Source of the DNA: Endozoicomonas sp965232255
GTDB lineage: Bacteria > Pseudomonadota > Gammaproteobacteria > Pseudomonadales > Endozoicomonadaceae
Length of the DNA: 64,000 bases
Direction of reading: 5' to 3'
Assembly: GCA_965232255.1 (NCBI GenBank)
Contig: OZ246962.1
Coordinates: forward strand, 2,418,001 to 2,482,000
Positions 44,231 through 54,094 of the stretch are shown piece by piece. The notes under the pieces were generated by a model, which saw only the letters and a program-made list of their open reading frames with translations, ran no database searches and was not told where the DNA came from. Within the stretch, counting starts at the first letter, position 1; each line of letters opens with the position of its first letter. The position numbers and the translations under genes are program-made.

Positions 44231-44533
44231 GTGACAAAGCAGCGTAAGAATTATTCTCCAGAATTTAAGCGTAAAGCCATTGCTATGGTGGTTGAGCAGG
44301 GACAGGCTGCAGCAGAGGTTGCCAGAAGTCTTGATATTGATGTTGGCAACCTCAGACGCTGGGTGCGGGAGCAGGATGAAAAAAAGGAAATGTCCTTTCC
44401 TGGCAAAGGACAACAGGCTTTAACGCCGGATCAGCGACGGATAAAAGAGCTGGAAGCTGAAAATCGGCAATTGAAAATGGAGCAGGAAATCTTAAAAAAG
44501 GCGACGGCCTTCTTCGCGAAAGAGCTGTTGTAA
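44231..44533 (+). CDS. IS3-family transposase OrfA
   Basis: 100 residues: a helix-turn-helix DNA-binding domain (YSPEFKRKAIAMVVEQGQ, VARSLDIDVGNLRRWV) and a leucine-zipper C-terminus (RIKELEAENRQLKMEQEIL). At 44494-44500 the slippery run AAAAAAG allows a -1 shift from this frame into the frame of orfB, giving the OrfAB transposase. OrfA alone acts as a regulator in this family. Confidence 0.93.
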   Translation: MTKQRKNYSPEFKRKAIAMVVEQGQAAAEVARSLDIDVGNLRRWVREQDEKKEMSFPGKGQQALTPDQRRIKELEAENRQLKMEQEILKKATAFFAKELL

Positions 44534-45402
44534 GGTTTGCATTCATACAGCAGGAGAAGGAGGTCTACCCGACTCGGGTGCTCTGTAAAGTAATGCAAGT
44601 GGGTCGCAGCGGCTTTTATCACTGGCAAAAGCAACGGGCTCAACAGAAAAACATAACGGCGCAGCAGTTTCGCCTGGAAGCTGATGCACAACAGATTTTT
44701 GCAGACTCTGATCGTTCATATGGCAGCCGAAGAATGGCAGAGGCACTGTGTAAAAAGGGCTACAACGTAGGTCGCTATCAGGCAGCAACACTGATGAAAC
44801 GGCTAGGACTGGTAGTGAAATGTGCAAAAAAATTTAAGGTGACAACAAATAGCAGGCATAAACTGCCTGTTGCGGAAAATCTCTTGAACAGAGAATTTGC
44901 TGTCACAGAGGCAAATAAAGTCTATACGACAGATATTACCTACCTTTGGACCCGCGAAGGCTGGCTGTACTTGGCTGTGGTTATGGATTTGTATTCAAGG
45001 AAAATCGTAGGTTGGTCCATGAGCAGTCGTATAAAGACGGAGTTGCCATTAGAGGCCTTGAAAATGGCCTGGTGGAGTCGTAAACCAAGCTCGGGAGTGC
45101 TTCACCACTCAGACCGGGGGAGCCAGTATGCTTCTCTTGACTACCAGGCTCAACTCAGAGAATACGGCATGATATGCAGCATGAGTCGTAAGGGGGACTG
45201 CTGGGACAATGCGGTGACGGAACGTTTTTTTGGAAGTCTCAAAAGAGAAAGGACTAACCATTATATTTTCGAGACGAGGGCTGATGTTGAAGCAACGGTT
45301 ATTGATTACATTTTGTTCTACAACAACCACAGACTTCACTCCTATCTCGATTACATGAGTCCAGTGGACTTTGAGCGACAGGAATTCAGGAAAGCAGCTT
45401 AA
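44501..45402 (+). CDS. IS3-family transposase OrfB (expressed as OrfAB by -1 frameshift)
   Basis: The frame is open from the slippery site (44494-44500) through GDGLLRERAVVRFAFIQQ, before the first ATG at 44578, and ends at 45402; from the ATG it is 274 residues. It has the HTH_21 region SYGSRRMAEAL and the rve integrase core with the DDE residues: TTDITYLW, HHSDRGSQYAS and the Glu in NAVTERFFGSLKRE. Intact. It is unrelated in detail to the IS3 remnant at 33245-33466. Confidence 0.93.
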
Positions 45403-45655
45403 TCAGGTGTCCATTTTTACTTGACCACTACATATCGATAACAAACCAGTCAAACAAGCCCCTTATGGCCTGCCGTAGTGCCTTTTTGGACTTCTTTGCT
45501 TCAAGGTAGAGATATTCGTCGTGAAAAGAGGCAACTCTCTGCGGGTTGTCCACTATTATTTATCGTCTATTTATCGTCACCCCCTGCACAGGCAGGGATG
45601 ACGACAACTAAACAATGCAGTTTTTGCTGCTCAACCGACGCTTCTCCAGTGTTTC

Positions 45656-46276
45656 TCAGCTCTGGGCACTTCTTGGTGAGTCTTCGCAGATAACACTCAT
45701 CAGGCAGAACGCCAGCAGAAAGGTCGCCAGGACACCCGATGCTCCGGCAACACCGGAGGGCAAAAAGATATCATGCCCAAACACCACCAAAATCGCATTG
45801 GCGAATATGGCAATAACACCAACCAGCGCAGTCAAGCCGCCCAACTCCCTGGCACCTTCCATCATTTTTGCCGCCCCGAAAATAAGTGCAGCAAAACCCA
45901 GCAAGAGTTTTGCCGCGTTATATATCATAAACGACAGGGCCACGAATGCATCTGCCACTGGGACAAGTGCCTGAACTTGACTGGCAGCTACATAAAATGG
46001 CTCGTACAGGGTAACGCCAATACTAACTTGTATGGCATTGAGGACTGCAGCGAAGGCAATGGCAGACCATCCCAGACGATACTTTTTGGTCTGCACCATC
46101 GCGGCTCCGGCAAATGCTGCGAGTATGGTACAAACAAAGGCTTCCAGCCCCCATAACAGTTGTTGTGGAATATAAGCCTTGGCAAGGTAGAGAGCGGTAT
46201 AGAGTACCTGTATAACGACCATTGCCAACAGTAAACCGAATATGACCTGGACAGTGCGTAAATTAGAACATTTCAT
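45656..46276 (-). CDS. Multi-pass membrane protein of unknown function
   Basis: 206 residues from ATG 46276, chosen over longer frames because AAGGACACCACC precedes it. Five to six hydrophobic helices (VIFGLLLAMVVIQVLYTALYL, AFVCTILAAFAGAAMV, AKLLLGFAALIFGAAKM, ALVGVIAIFANAILVVFG, GVLATFLLAFCLMSVI). There are no charged motifs or cofactor-binding residues that would suggest transport or enzyme activity. It stands alone, its 3' end near the IS3 element. Confidence 0.7.
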   Translation of the reverse strand: MKCSNLRTVQVIFGLLLAMVVIQVLYTALYLAKAYIPQQLLWGLEAFVCTILAAFAGAAMVQTKKYRLGWSAIAFAAVLNAIQVSIGVTLYEPFYVAASQVQALVPVADAFVALSFMIYNAAKLLLGFAALIFGAAKMMEGARELGGLTALVGVIAIFANAILVVFGHDIFLPSGVAGASGVLATFLLAFCLMSVICEDSPRSAQS

Positions 46277-46877
46277 GGTGGTGTCCTTTGTATGCTCTAT
46301 GTCTAACCTGTGCTCGCAGCCTGATGGGGCCAGGTACTTCAACATTGAGACAGGCAACGGTTAACCGATAACTGCCAACATTTCAGTGGTAACTTTTCAG
46401 GCGGTAACTTTTACGGTGTTCTCGCCCGAAGAACCAGATCCGTTGGTAATTCCTACTGATGCCTTATTTTTAAACATCGAACTTCCTCACTACATTGACG
46501 TTGCATTGATGGGAATACAGATGTTAAACGACTAAACACAACAGCAAACGCTCAGTACATTAATTCTTCTGTGTCGCGATGTGTTCTGATGGGACGATAT
46601 AAATACGATTCTGCACCACGATGGTTCGCGTGCAGTGCTTGAGTCGCTGATTGTAATCGACTAACGACACCAGTTCTATTCGGTTAAATAACTTTTTGGG
46701 AAATGTCTTTTAGCAGGTTGCAGGTCAACCAGGGTGGTCTATCTGCAAGGAATCGTGATTACGCCTTGTTCGGAAATTTGCAGACGGATAATTTTGTTGG
46801 GATAACAAATCGGCTGAATTGGAGGCATTGATTTATAGGAGATGTTGATTTTTTAAGAAGAGGGGATGCTGCTTATT
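46277..46877. other. Gene-free region upstream of the membrane-protein gene
   Basis: 600 bases without a credible reading frame. It must hold the promoter of 45656-46276 (minus) and the 3' flank of the tRNA gene. No repeat, terminator or RNA structure stands out. Confidence 0.5.
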
Positions 46878-46964
46878 TGGTACCAGTGGTCGGACTCGAA
46901 CCGACACGCCCGCAAAGGCAACGGATTTTGAATCCGTCATGTCTACCAATTCCATCACACTGGC
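46878..46964 (-). tRNA. leuX-like tRNA-Leu(CAA): tRNA-Leu (anticodon CAA)
   Basis: The minus strand folds as a class II tRNA: acceptor GCCAGTG pairs with CACTGGT, anticodon stem ACGGA/TCCGT with loop TTCAAAA (anticodon CAA), a long variable arm, T arm with GGTTCGAGTCC, and an encoded CCA at 46878-46880. The gene is 87 bases long. It lies between the membrane-protein gene and queA and is divergent from queA. Confidence 0.95.
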
Positions 46965-47295
46965 ATAGAATCTTCTGGGAGGTTTGACTTGCTGTCTGAT
47001 TGCAAAGCTACATTCTACCGGTTTCTTTACTACCAGCCTTGCGACAACTGCCTCTCAAGTGCGCTGAAGTATATCAAAGAGTTTATTGAGATCAAGAAGT
47101 TATTGAATAAATTTGTTACCGGGTGATTTCCTGATCAAGTGACCCCCCTGACACCTTTCGCGTTTTGCAGTATCCTTCGAGGCTTTTTTATTGGTACCGA
47201 TTTTCCCGGGTGTTCTCATTAAGGATGCACTGCTTGCAGGCATGAACCGTGAGAAGCCGGTGGTGGAGAAACGGTCATTACTCACCGGATTATCC

Positions 47296-48324
47296 ATGCA
47301 AGTCAGTGATTTTGATTTTGATCTGCCCGACGGCCAGATTGCCCGTTTTCCTGCCGAAGATCGTACCGGCAGTCGTCTGTTATGCCTTGACGGCGACAGC
47401 GGTGCCACTGTGCATCGTCAGTTTGCCGATATCGAGCAACTGTTGGAACCCGGGGATTTGCTGGTGCTGAATAACACCCGCGTCATTCCGGCTCGTCTGT
47501 ATGGGCAGAAAGAAACCGGCGGCAAGATCGAAGTACTGATTGAGCGAGTGGTGGAAGATAACCTGGCACTTGCCCAGGTGCGTGCCAGCAAGTCGCCCAA
47601 AGCTGGCTCGGTGCTGTTATTGGCCGATGGTGCAGTGCGTGTGGTGGTGACAGGGCGGCGCGACTTTTTATTTATTCTGCGCTTTGAAACGCCAATTTTG
47701 CCGCTGTTGCTGGAGCACGGGCATATGCCGCTGCCGCCGTATATTGACCGGACTGATGGCGACAGTGATCGTCTGCGTTATCAGACAGTGTTTGCTGCCA
47801 GAGATGGCGCAGTAGCGGCACCGACAGCCGGACTGCATTTTGACGAGGCGTTGTTGGCGCGTCTGGAAGCCAAAGGCGTTCGTAAAGCGTTTGTGACGCT
47901 GCATGTGGGCTCCGGTACTTATCAGCCAGTGCGGGTTGAGAAGATCGAAGATCATGTGATGCACGCTGAGTATATCGAGGTCTCTGAAGAAGTGTGCCAG
48001 GCAGTACGTGATACCCGTGCTCTGGGCAAGCGTGTGGTGGCGGTGGGTACTACGTCAGTGCGTAGCCTTGAGTCGGCGTCAGCAGCGGGTGAGATTGCAC
48101 CGTTTCAGGGCGATTCCAGCATTTTTATTTATCCCGGCTATCGGTTTCGTAGTGTGGACTTGATGGTGACCAACTTCCATCTGCCACAATCCACCCTGCT
48201 GATGCTGGTCAGTGCTTTTGCCGGTCGGGAGCAAGTGCTGGCGGCCTATAAAGAAGCCGTTGAGCAGCAATACCGATTTTTCAGTTATGGCGATGCCATG
48301 TTACTGACTCGCAAAGACTGTTGA
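47296..48324 (+). CDS. queA: QueA, S-adenosylmethionine:tRNA ribosyltransferase-isomerase
   Basis: 342 residues from the ATG at 47296, which gives the usual N-terminus MQVSDFDFDLPDGQIARFP; the frame stays open 35 codons upstream but that part has no homology I know. LLVLNNTRVIPARLYG, AAPTAGLHFDEALL, HVGSGTYQPV and MVTNFHLPQSTLLMLVSAF are family signatures. It adds the epoxycyclopentanediol group during queuosine synthesis in tRNA. It is 65 bases upstream of tgt, the preceding pathway step. Confidence 0.96.
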   Translation: MQVSDFDFDLPDGQIARFPAEDRTGSRLLCLDGDSGATVHRQFADIEQLLEPGDLLVLNNTRVIPARLYGQKETGGKIEVLIERVVEDNLALAQVRASKSPKAGSVLLLADGAVRVVVTGRRDFLFILRFETPILPLLLEHGHMPLPPYIDRTDGDSDRLRYQTVFAARDGAVAAPTAGLHFDEALLARLEAKGVRKAFVTLHVGSGTYQPVRVEKIEDHVMHAEYIEVSEEVCQAVRDTRALGKRVVAVGTTSVRSLESASAAGEIAPFQGDSSIFIYPGYRFRSVDLMVTNFHLPQSTLLMLVSAFAGREQVLAAYKEAVEQQYRFFSYGDAMLLTRKDC

Positions 48325-48389
48325 CCGGTTAGTCGTTGGGCCAATATACGACATTTATTTTTTATTATGGTTAGAAGAAAGAGCGATTC

Positions 48390-49532
48390 ATGACCAGAGC
48401 GTGTTTTATGAAGTTTGAACAGCTGGCTACCGACGGCAAAGCCCGTCGTGGTCGGCTGACGTTTCCCAGAGGAACGGTAGAAACCCCCTGTTTTATGCCC
48501 GTTGGCACTTACGGCACAGTAAAAGGCATGCTGCCCAGAGATATCAAGGAAATTGGTGCCGAGATTATTCTGGGCAACACTTTCCACCTGATGCTGCGCC
48601 CGGGCACGCAGATCATCCAGAAACACGGTGACTTGCATGACTTCAATCAGTGGCAGGGACCGATTCTCACTGACTCCGGCGGCTTTCAGGTATTCAGCCT
48701 GGGCAAGATGCGTAAGATTACCGAAGAGGGTGTTTCATTCCAGTCGCCGGTGGATGGGTCAAAGGTATTTCTGAATCCGGAAATCTCCATGCAGGTACAA
48801 CGGGAACTGGGCTCCGACATCGTCATGATTTTTGACGAATGTACGCCAGGTGACGCCAATGAAGAACAGGCGCGTACTTCTATGGAGTTGTCACTGCGTT
48901 GGGCGGCCCGCTCCAGGGCGGCACACGGCAACAGCCCTTCAGCGCTGTTTGGCATTATCCAGGGTGGTATGTTCGAACATCTGCGCGATATTTCGCTGGC
49001 CGGCCTGACAGAAATTGGTTTTGACGGTTACGCCATTGGCGGCTTGTCAGTGGGGGAGAGTAAAGAAGACATGATGCGTATTCTTTCTCACATTACCCAT
49101 AAAATTCCTGAAGCCTATCCCCGTTACCTGATGGGCGTCGGCAAGCCGGAAGATATTGTCGAAGCGGTACGTCGGGGCGTGGATATGTTCGACTGCGTTA
49201 TGCCTACTCGCAACGCGCGCAATGGTCACCTGTTTGTCGATGAGGGCGTGATCAAAATCCGCAACTCGGCGCACAAAATGGATGAGCGCCCGCTGGAAGC
49301 CCATTGCGATTGTTACACCTGCCAGAACTTTAGCCGTGCCTACTTGCACCATCTGGATAAATGTGGGGAGATTCTTGGCTCCATGCTCAACACAATCCAT
49401 AACCTACGCTACTATCAGCGTGTTATGGCCGGATTGCGCGACGCCATTGCCGCCGGCCAGCTGGAGCAGTTCGTCGAGGCGTTTTACCGCCAGCGGGGTC
49501 AGGAAGTACCCGATTGGGACAGAGCTCAATAA
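48390..49532 (+). CDS. tgt: Tgt, tRNA-guanine transglycosylase
   Basis: 380 residues from ATG 48390; an ATG six codons on is possible. ILTDSGGFQVFSL holds the general-base Asp, FDCVMPTRNARNG the nucleophile Asp, and CDCYTCQNFSRAYLHHL the zinc-binding Cys3-His. It swaps guanine for preQ1 at position 34 of certain tRNAs. In most gammaproteobacteria yajC follows directly, but here a tnpB right end begins about 35 bases after the stop and yajC is 7.1 kb away. Confidence 0.97.
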   Translation: MTRACFMKFEQLATDGKARRGRLTFPRGTVETPCFMPVGTYGTVKGMLPRDIKEIGAEIILGNTFHLMLRPGTQIIQKHGDLHDFNQWQGPILTDSGGFQVFSLGKMRKITEEGVSFQSPVDGSKVFLNPEISMQVQRELGSDIVMIFDECTPGDANEEQARTSMELSLRWAARSRAAHGNSPSALFGIIQGGMFEHLRDISLAGLTEIGFDGYAIGGLSVGESKEDMMRILSHITHKIPEAYPRYLMGVGKPEDIVEAVRRGVDMFDCVMPTRNARNGHLFVDEGVIKIRNSAHKMDERPLEAHCDCYTCQNFSRAYLHHLDKCGEILGSMLNTIHNLRYYQRVMAGLRDAIAAGQLEQFVEAFYRQRGQEVPDWDRAQ

Positions 49533-50460
49533 AGAACATTGTTGGGCATGCGACAATTGAAAATGAGTGACACTCCCGGCCCAATTGGGCGACGCTTCTG
49601 ACTTCACAGGCTACCACCGGCGATAAACCGGATTTACGCAAGCCTCCGTCAGCAGAAACGGAATGTCCTTCCGCCTTTAATTTCAAGATGCCTTGCTGTC
49701 GGATATTTCCGACAGCATTAATATCTCTGTCGTGTGTTGCTCCACAAGAGCAAACCCACGACCGGACTTTCAAAGGCATTTCAGCTTGTTTCAAGTTGCA
49801 AACAGAGCAGGTCTTTGTCGATGGGAACCACTGGTCTATCTTGACCAGGTGCTTCCCTGCCTGCTTTGCCTTGTACGCCAACTTGGCAATCAGCGATGAC
49901 CAACCGGCATCAGAGATGGCTTTGGCAAGCTGTCTGTTTTTGACCATGTTCTTGACCTTCAGCGTTTCCACAATCACCGCTTGGTTTTCGTCAATGAGTT
50001 GTCTGGAAAGTTTGTGCTGGAAGTCATTGCGGGCATTGGCCACTCGTTCATGTGCCTTTGCCAATAGTAGTCGGGCTTTTATCCTACCCTTGGAACCTTT
50101 GTTGCAGCGCGATAGCGCTTTCTGCTTTCTTCGCAAATTCCGGTAGGCATTTTTCAGGAACCGGGGATTGCCCGTCTTATGGCCGTTGCTGGTGATGGCT
50201 AGATCGGTTATTCCCATATCAACGCCAACAATCTTTGTCGCATCAAGATCAGTTATTGGTTTTGGCTGCTCAATACCATCATCGACCAAGATTGAGGCGT
50301 AATACTTGCCGGTGGTCTCACGACTTAACGTGATGGACTTGATTTTGTCGGTTATCTCCCGGTGAATCCTTGCCTTGATTGGCTCGCACTTGGGAACCTT
50401 GATCCAGTTGTCACCGGCAGTGACAGACGTGCAGTGATAGCTGCTCTGCTTGCCATATTT
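49423..50460 (-). pseudogene. tnpB: 5'-truncated tnpB (IS200/IS605 type)
   Basis: About 300 C-terminal residues remain: KYGKQSSYHCTSVTAGDNW, then KIKSITLSRETTGKYYASIL, then the RuvC motifs VGVDMGITDLA, VIVETLKVKNM and HDRDINAVGNI with CSVC...CSCG. The first 80 or so residues are replaced by the end of the IS4-family element at 50463. The right-end hairpin (GCCCAATTGGGC) ends GTGTCAC at about 49567. The reading frame runs on from there into antisense tgt down to 49423, so the last 48 codons are not native. Confidence 0.85.
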
Positions 50461-50462
50461 TG

Positions 50463-51527
50463 CTATGTAAGGGACAAAACATTCAGCAAAATCTGAAAGG
50501 TGATCTCATCGCCCTTTGCGCACTGGTTTTTCAATAGCCGCCTGAGAATATCCAACCCCAGTCTGAACAGACTTTTGGCGGGTCGACAGTGCTTATTCAA
50601 GGGCAGCATCGCCGCGTCTCCATGCTACCAGTGCCCAACGGTCAAGCACCACGTGAATGCAATGGACAAAAGTCCGAGCAGCTTATCCATCCTGTCATGC
50701 TCTGTCATATGCGTTGACTCCATGTCAAACTCCCGAGATTTCAGGCACCCGAACAACGTCTCAATCCCCCAGCGTTTGGCGTAGTCTGTGATCATTGAAT
50801 CCGGTTTGGTCGTAGCCACAACGATCAACAGACCTTGTATTGTGCGACGGGCTGATATGTAAAGAGGAATACCTGATACTTTTTTCTTGGTATGCCAAGT
50901 CACCGTCTGATTCATACCAACGCTTCGGCACAGTTTCCCAATGGGGATACTGGCTCCGTCGTGCTCAACAGGGAAGCTCTCTTTCACGCGCAGTCGACAT
51001 GACAAGTCTTCCTGGTTAAGCCACTCGAACCAGTCTTGACCGATAAACTCTCGGTCAGCAAGCAGAGCGTCAATCCGGTCAACCGGAATCAGGCGCAGGA
51101 CCCGTTTCATGATCGCGATACGCTCCTGAGCGTTCGAGTTACCACCGCTTTTGCCAAGACACTTCCAGACAATAGGGATCGAGTTTCCCTGCTAGACAAT
51201 GGAAACAACCAGGTAATTGACGTCTTTCTTGCCATGTTTCCAGTTGGTTCTGTCCATACATAGCGTGTAGCGTTCCATGTCCAGACAACTCAGGATGAAT
51301 AACCCCAGCTGTTCGTAGCTGTACTCGTAGTCAGCGAAGAAGCGCTTGACTCGCCGGTAACTCGACTCGGCATCTGCCTTAGTCTGAAATTCTTCAGCAA
51401 CTCGGTAAAGATTGGTAGAGCGCGCGCGGATCAAGGACAGAACAAACTGTGCCATAAAATCAACTCGGGCTTGATGCGATGGCAAATGAGCTTTAAGCTT
51501 CTCGGCTAATGAGCTGACTTCTTCCAT
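50463..51527 (-). pseudogene. IS4-family transposase with two in-frame TAG stops
   Basis: A single frame of 355 codons from ATG 51527 (MEEVSSLAEKLKAHL) to TAG 50463. DDE residues are visible in LCMDRTNWKHGK, ALLADREFIG and the Y-(2)-R-(3)-E-(6)-K-type YAKRWGIETLFGCLKSREFD signature of IS4. TAG codons interrupt it at 51192-51194 (after YLVVSIV) and near 50622-50624 (after CLTVGHW). The C-terminus KSLFRLGLDILRRLL is typical. It would be active only with nonsense suppression, so a dead copy. Confidence 0.85.
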
Positions 51528-51689
51528 GTATGACAAAAGTACTCTATGAGGAGGTTAGAGACCGCATAGATTACCTTACATGGGGAGTCAGCTCATCCAC
51601 TCTGACCTCTTGCCAGATCTGATCTCTAGATTTTTTGTCCCGTACATAGGTAACTGTTACATGCTTTACAAATTTGAGGAATCTATAAA

Positions 51690-52601
51690 TTGATCACATT
51701 AAAAAAAGAAAGATCCTACGTTAAAGTAAACACTTGGGATGAAATTACTGAGTTGAATGGATTCCGACATAAACTCAACCACAAGGAACATCAGTTAGAT
51801 GAGATAATAGGGCGATATATTTTTTCAGAAAAGACATCTTGTGGTTTGACTAACTGCAATACACCGCATAACAAAGGATATATTGTTTCCACAAAAGATG
51901 GGCTGATTACAAATATTGGCAAGGACTGTGGAAAAACATACTTCGATGTTGACTTTCATAAAATGGCAAAAACTTTCGATGCTGCTGTAGCAGAGCACAA
52001 CCATCGCAGCAATGTGTTAGATTTTCTTTTTCATATTGAGCACAGAAAAGAAGAAATTTCATCCTTAAGAAAAACACATTTGGGTGCTGACTGGCTTAAT
52101 GCTACAAAGAAAACTCTGACAAAGACAAACAGTCTAATTCCACCTGCAATTACTGTTGCTATCCAGAGAATGATTAGGTCTAGAAATCCTTCAATAATTA
52201 AGCCGCGTTTAGCAACAAATAAAGAAATTGATATTATTAGAGCATCTGGTAGCCCATTAAAAACACCGCATTATATAGACGAACAAATCGGAAGCTTTCG
52301 AGGGTCAGAGTCACTTTATAAAGAGAATGACATCCGAGAGCTATTAATACTCGATTTGCAACAAAATTTAGCCGCACTAGAAAAACTCGATATCAAAATT
52401 CTGTCACAAACAGATTTGAAACGCTGGTCAACATGGTGTAATGATTACCAGCAAAAGTATCAAAGAGCATGCGAAATCATAGAGAACGGTAAGAATTTGG
52501 TTGTTACTGAAAACCTCGTACAGTTTTTACCCTTGGTCGAAGATCAGCGAGAGCAAAAATTATTCAAAAGCTTTGCCAGCAAAAATAGGCAACGCATGTA
52601 A
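51690..52601 (+). CDS. Hypothetical protein in an integron-type gene cassette
   Basis: 303 residues from TTG 51690, with GAGGAA 9 bases upstream. A compact Cys/His motif sits near the N-terminus: CGLTNCNTPHNKGY, then TNIGKDCG, suggesting a zinc-binding domain. The rest is Lys/Asn/Ile-rich and helical (LDFLFHIEHRKEEIS, ILDLQQNLAALEKLDI). Base composition is clearly more A/T-rich than flanking genes. The TAA stop overlaps the start of an attC-like site (52598-52682), the usual layout of a mobile cassette. No family recognised and no function can be assigned. Confidence 0.7.
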   Translation: MITLKKERSYVKVNTWDEITELNGFRHKLNHKEHQLDEIIGRYIFSEKTSCGLTNCNTPHNKGYIVSTKDGLITNIGKDCGKTYFDVDFHKMAKTFDAAVAEHNHRSNVLDFLFHIEHRKEEISSLRKTHLGADWLNATKKTLTKTNSLIPPAITVAIQRMIRSRNPSIIKPRLATNKEIDIIRASGSPLKTPHYIDEQIGSFRGSESLYKENDIRELLILDLQQNLAALEKLDIKILSQTDLKRWSTWCNDYQQKYQRACEIIENGKNLVVTENLVQFLPLVEDQREQKLFKSFASKNRQRM

Positions 52602-52682
52602 CAAATGCTTCCAGTCCGTTCCGGGGCTTTGTCCCTCCACTCGACGCCGCCGTCGGTGGCACGACTGAAGCAGGCGTTAGCT
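52598..52682 (+). other. attC: attC-like site of an integron gene cassette
   Basis: The left arm TAACAAATGCTTCCAGTC and the right arm GACTGAAGCAGGCGTTAGC pair over most of their length. The left arm carries one extra base (TTCCAGTC against GACTGAA), the extrahelical base expected of attC. The right end GCGTTAGC is a normal R' core, while the left core is less perfect. The 85-base length is in range. No integrase or second attC is in the window. Confidence 0.65.
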
Positions 52683-52843
52683 GGCCAAAATCAAGATTGT
52701 GCAATCGTCAACTTAAGGAATGGTTACTGTTGCAACGGCAGAAAGTGCCCGACGGTTCGGGAATAGCCAAAGCCATGGATTACAGCCTCAAGCGCTGGGA
52801 AGCACTGTCTCGCTACTGCGAAGATGGGGGTGTACCTGTCAAT

Positions 52844-53830
52844 AACGTGAGTTCGACGCTCAGAAAGCCATCGGTACACCTTCTGTTAGTGCAGAAACAT
52901 CAATATGAGGCTTTCTGGGTTGTCTGATATAGGCTATGAGGCCAACTATCAGGTTTACAGCAAAGTTAAATGGTGACCGGTGGCGGGAGTGCTCTATCTG
53001 AGAGATATTTTTAAGTTGATCATTTACACTCTCTATGACAGTCCTTTTTCGCAACATCGCTTTATCAAAGGCTTTCATCTCCTTTGGTTTCATGTTCTTT
53101 CTCACTTTCGTTACCAGATTTAAGCCTTTCTCTTTCAACCAAGCCACTAACTTTTCTGAAATATAACCCTTATCGCCATAGAGCCAGCCCGTTAAATCTT
53201 CAATGAGATCTGGTACTGGCTTTCGGTCGTCTGTGTTAGCCGTAGTCACACAGAAAGATAAAATTTCTCCCAAATGATTGATGATTAGATGAAGCTTGAA
53301 GCCAAATTTCCAGCCTGTAGACGTCTTACCACGTTTAGCCTCTTCTGAGAAAACCTTATGGCTGTTGATCCGGTGGTTATCACAAACGACAATGGGTGTT
53401 GAGTCAATGAACGACAGGCCAGTTTGTAGTCCCATGCATTGAGTTTTGAGATAAACAGTCAGTGGTATCAGCGCTTGTTTCATGAGTTCTACAAAACGGG
53501 TGTAAGACACCAAGTTTGGAAAATAGTCTGACTTATGTCGCACAATGAGATTCTGGTAGTAATGTTTGAAATCCCGGAAAGCGCTCTGATGAAAGCAAAT
53601 GATGATGGTCATTATTTCACTGAGCGAGAGCTTCGATATAGTCAGAGGCTTTTTGGTATTACAGATAAGTCCCTTATGCCATTCTGGTTCAAAAACCAGA
53701 CAGAAATCATCAACATCACAGAATACACTGGTCATAGACATGGGAGCCTCCGGTTAGCTGTCTATGGGTTGCAACCGAAAGATAGTTAAAGCAGGGGGTT
53801 CCCTTGTCTTTTTTGCATCGAACTCACGTT
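52844..53830 (-). mobile_element. IS982-family insertion sequence inside IS66
   Basis: 987 bp bounded by perfect 13-base inverted repeats, AACGTGAGTTCGA at 52844-52856 and TCGAACTCACGTT at 53818-53830. GTCAAT lies on the left and ATCAAT on the right, a probable 6-base target duplication with one mismatch. It interrupts the IS66 frame between GVPVN and NNQVEN. Confidence 0.92.
52860..53741 (-). CDS. IS982-family transposase
   Basis: 293 residues from ATG 53741 with GGAGGCT upstream. DDE residues are in LSFIDSTPIVVCDN and TGWLYGDKGYIS, and the Glu in TVIESVNDQLKN. TGWKFGFKLHLIINHLGEIL is a typical IS982 segment. The frame is intact and both ends are present, so it may be active. Confidence 0.94.
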   Translation of the reverse strand: MSMTSVFCDVDDFCLVFEPEWHKGLICNTKKPLTISKLSLSEIMTIIICFHQSAFRDFKHYYQNLIVRHKSDYFPNLVSYTRFVELMKQALIPLTVYLKTQCMGLQTGLSFIDSTPIVVCDNHRINSHKVFSEEAKRGKTSTGWKFGFKLHLIINHLGEILSFCVTTANTDDRKPVPDLIEDLTGWLYGDKGYISEKLVAWLKEKGLNLVTKVRKNMKPKEMKAFDKAMLRKRTVIESVNDQLKNISQIEHSRHRSPFNFAVNLIVGLIAYIRQPRKPHIDVSALTEGVPMAF

Positions 53831-54094
53831 ATCAATAACAACCAGGTTGAAAACCAGATACGTCCGTGGGTCCTAGGTCGTGGAAACTGGTTGTTTGCTG
53901 GTTCACTTCGCAGCGGTCAACGAGCAGCCAATGTTATGAGCCTGATCCAGTCCGTCAGACTCAATGGCCATGACCCGTATGCTTATCTGAAAGATGTACT
54001 GACAAGATTACCGACCCAGAAAAACAATCAGCTTGAAGAGCTGTTACCACATAACTGGACAGATCCGGTCAAGATGTGATGACCGGACGCTTAC

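Larger units (their letters stand above)
44165..45432 (+). mobile_element. Complete IS3-family insertion sequence
   Basis: 1268 bp. The left end TGTAGTGGTC...GGACACCT and the reverse complement of the right end TGTAGTGGTC...GGACACCT are matching imperfect terminal inverted repeats of about 28 bases. TAT lies on both sides and fits a 3-base target duplication. It holds orfA and orfB with an intact frameshift site, so it may be active. Confidence 0.92.
52719..54094 (+). pseudogene. IS66-family transposase remnant, split by IS982
   Basis: Two parts of one frame: EWLLLQRQKVPDGSGIAKAM to GGVPVN before 52844, and NNQVENQIRPWVLGRGNWLF to TDPVKM (TGA at 54077-54079) after 53830. It is close to the remnant at 33496-33948 but keeps Trp where that copy has TAG. 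The DNA ends CGCTTAC at 54094, and the truncated left end of the 54191 tnpB element follows directly. Confidence 0.88.

Noticed and set aside
49423..49567. C-terminal 48 codons of the truncated tnpB frame as part of the protein
   Set aside because: They lie beyond the element's right end and are antisense to tgt.
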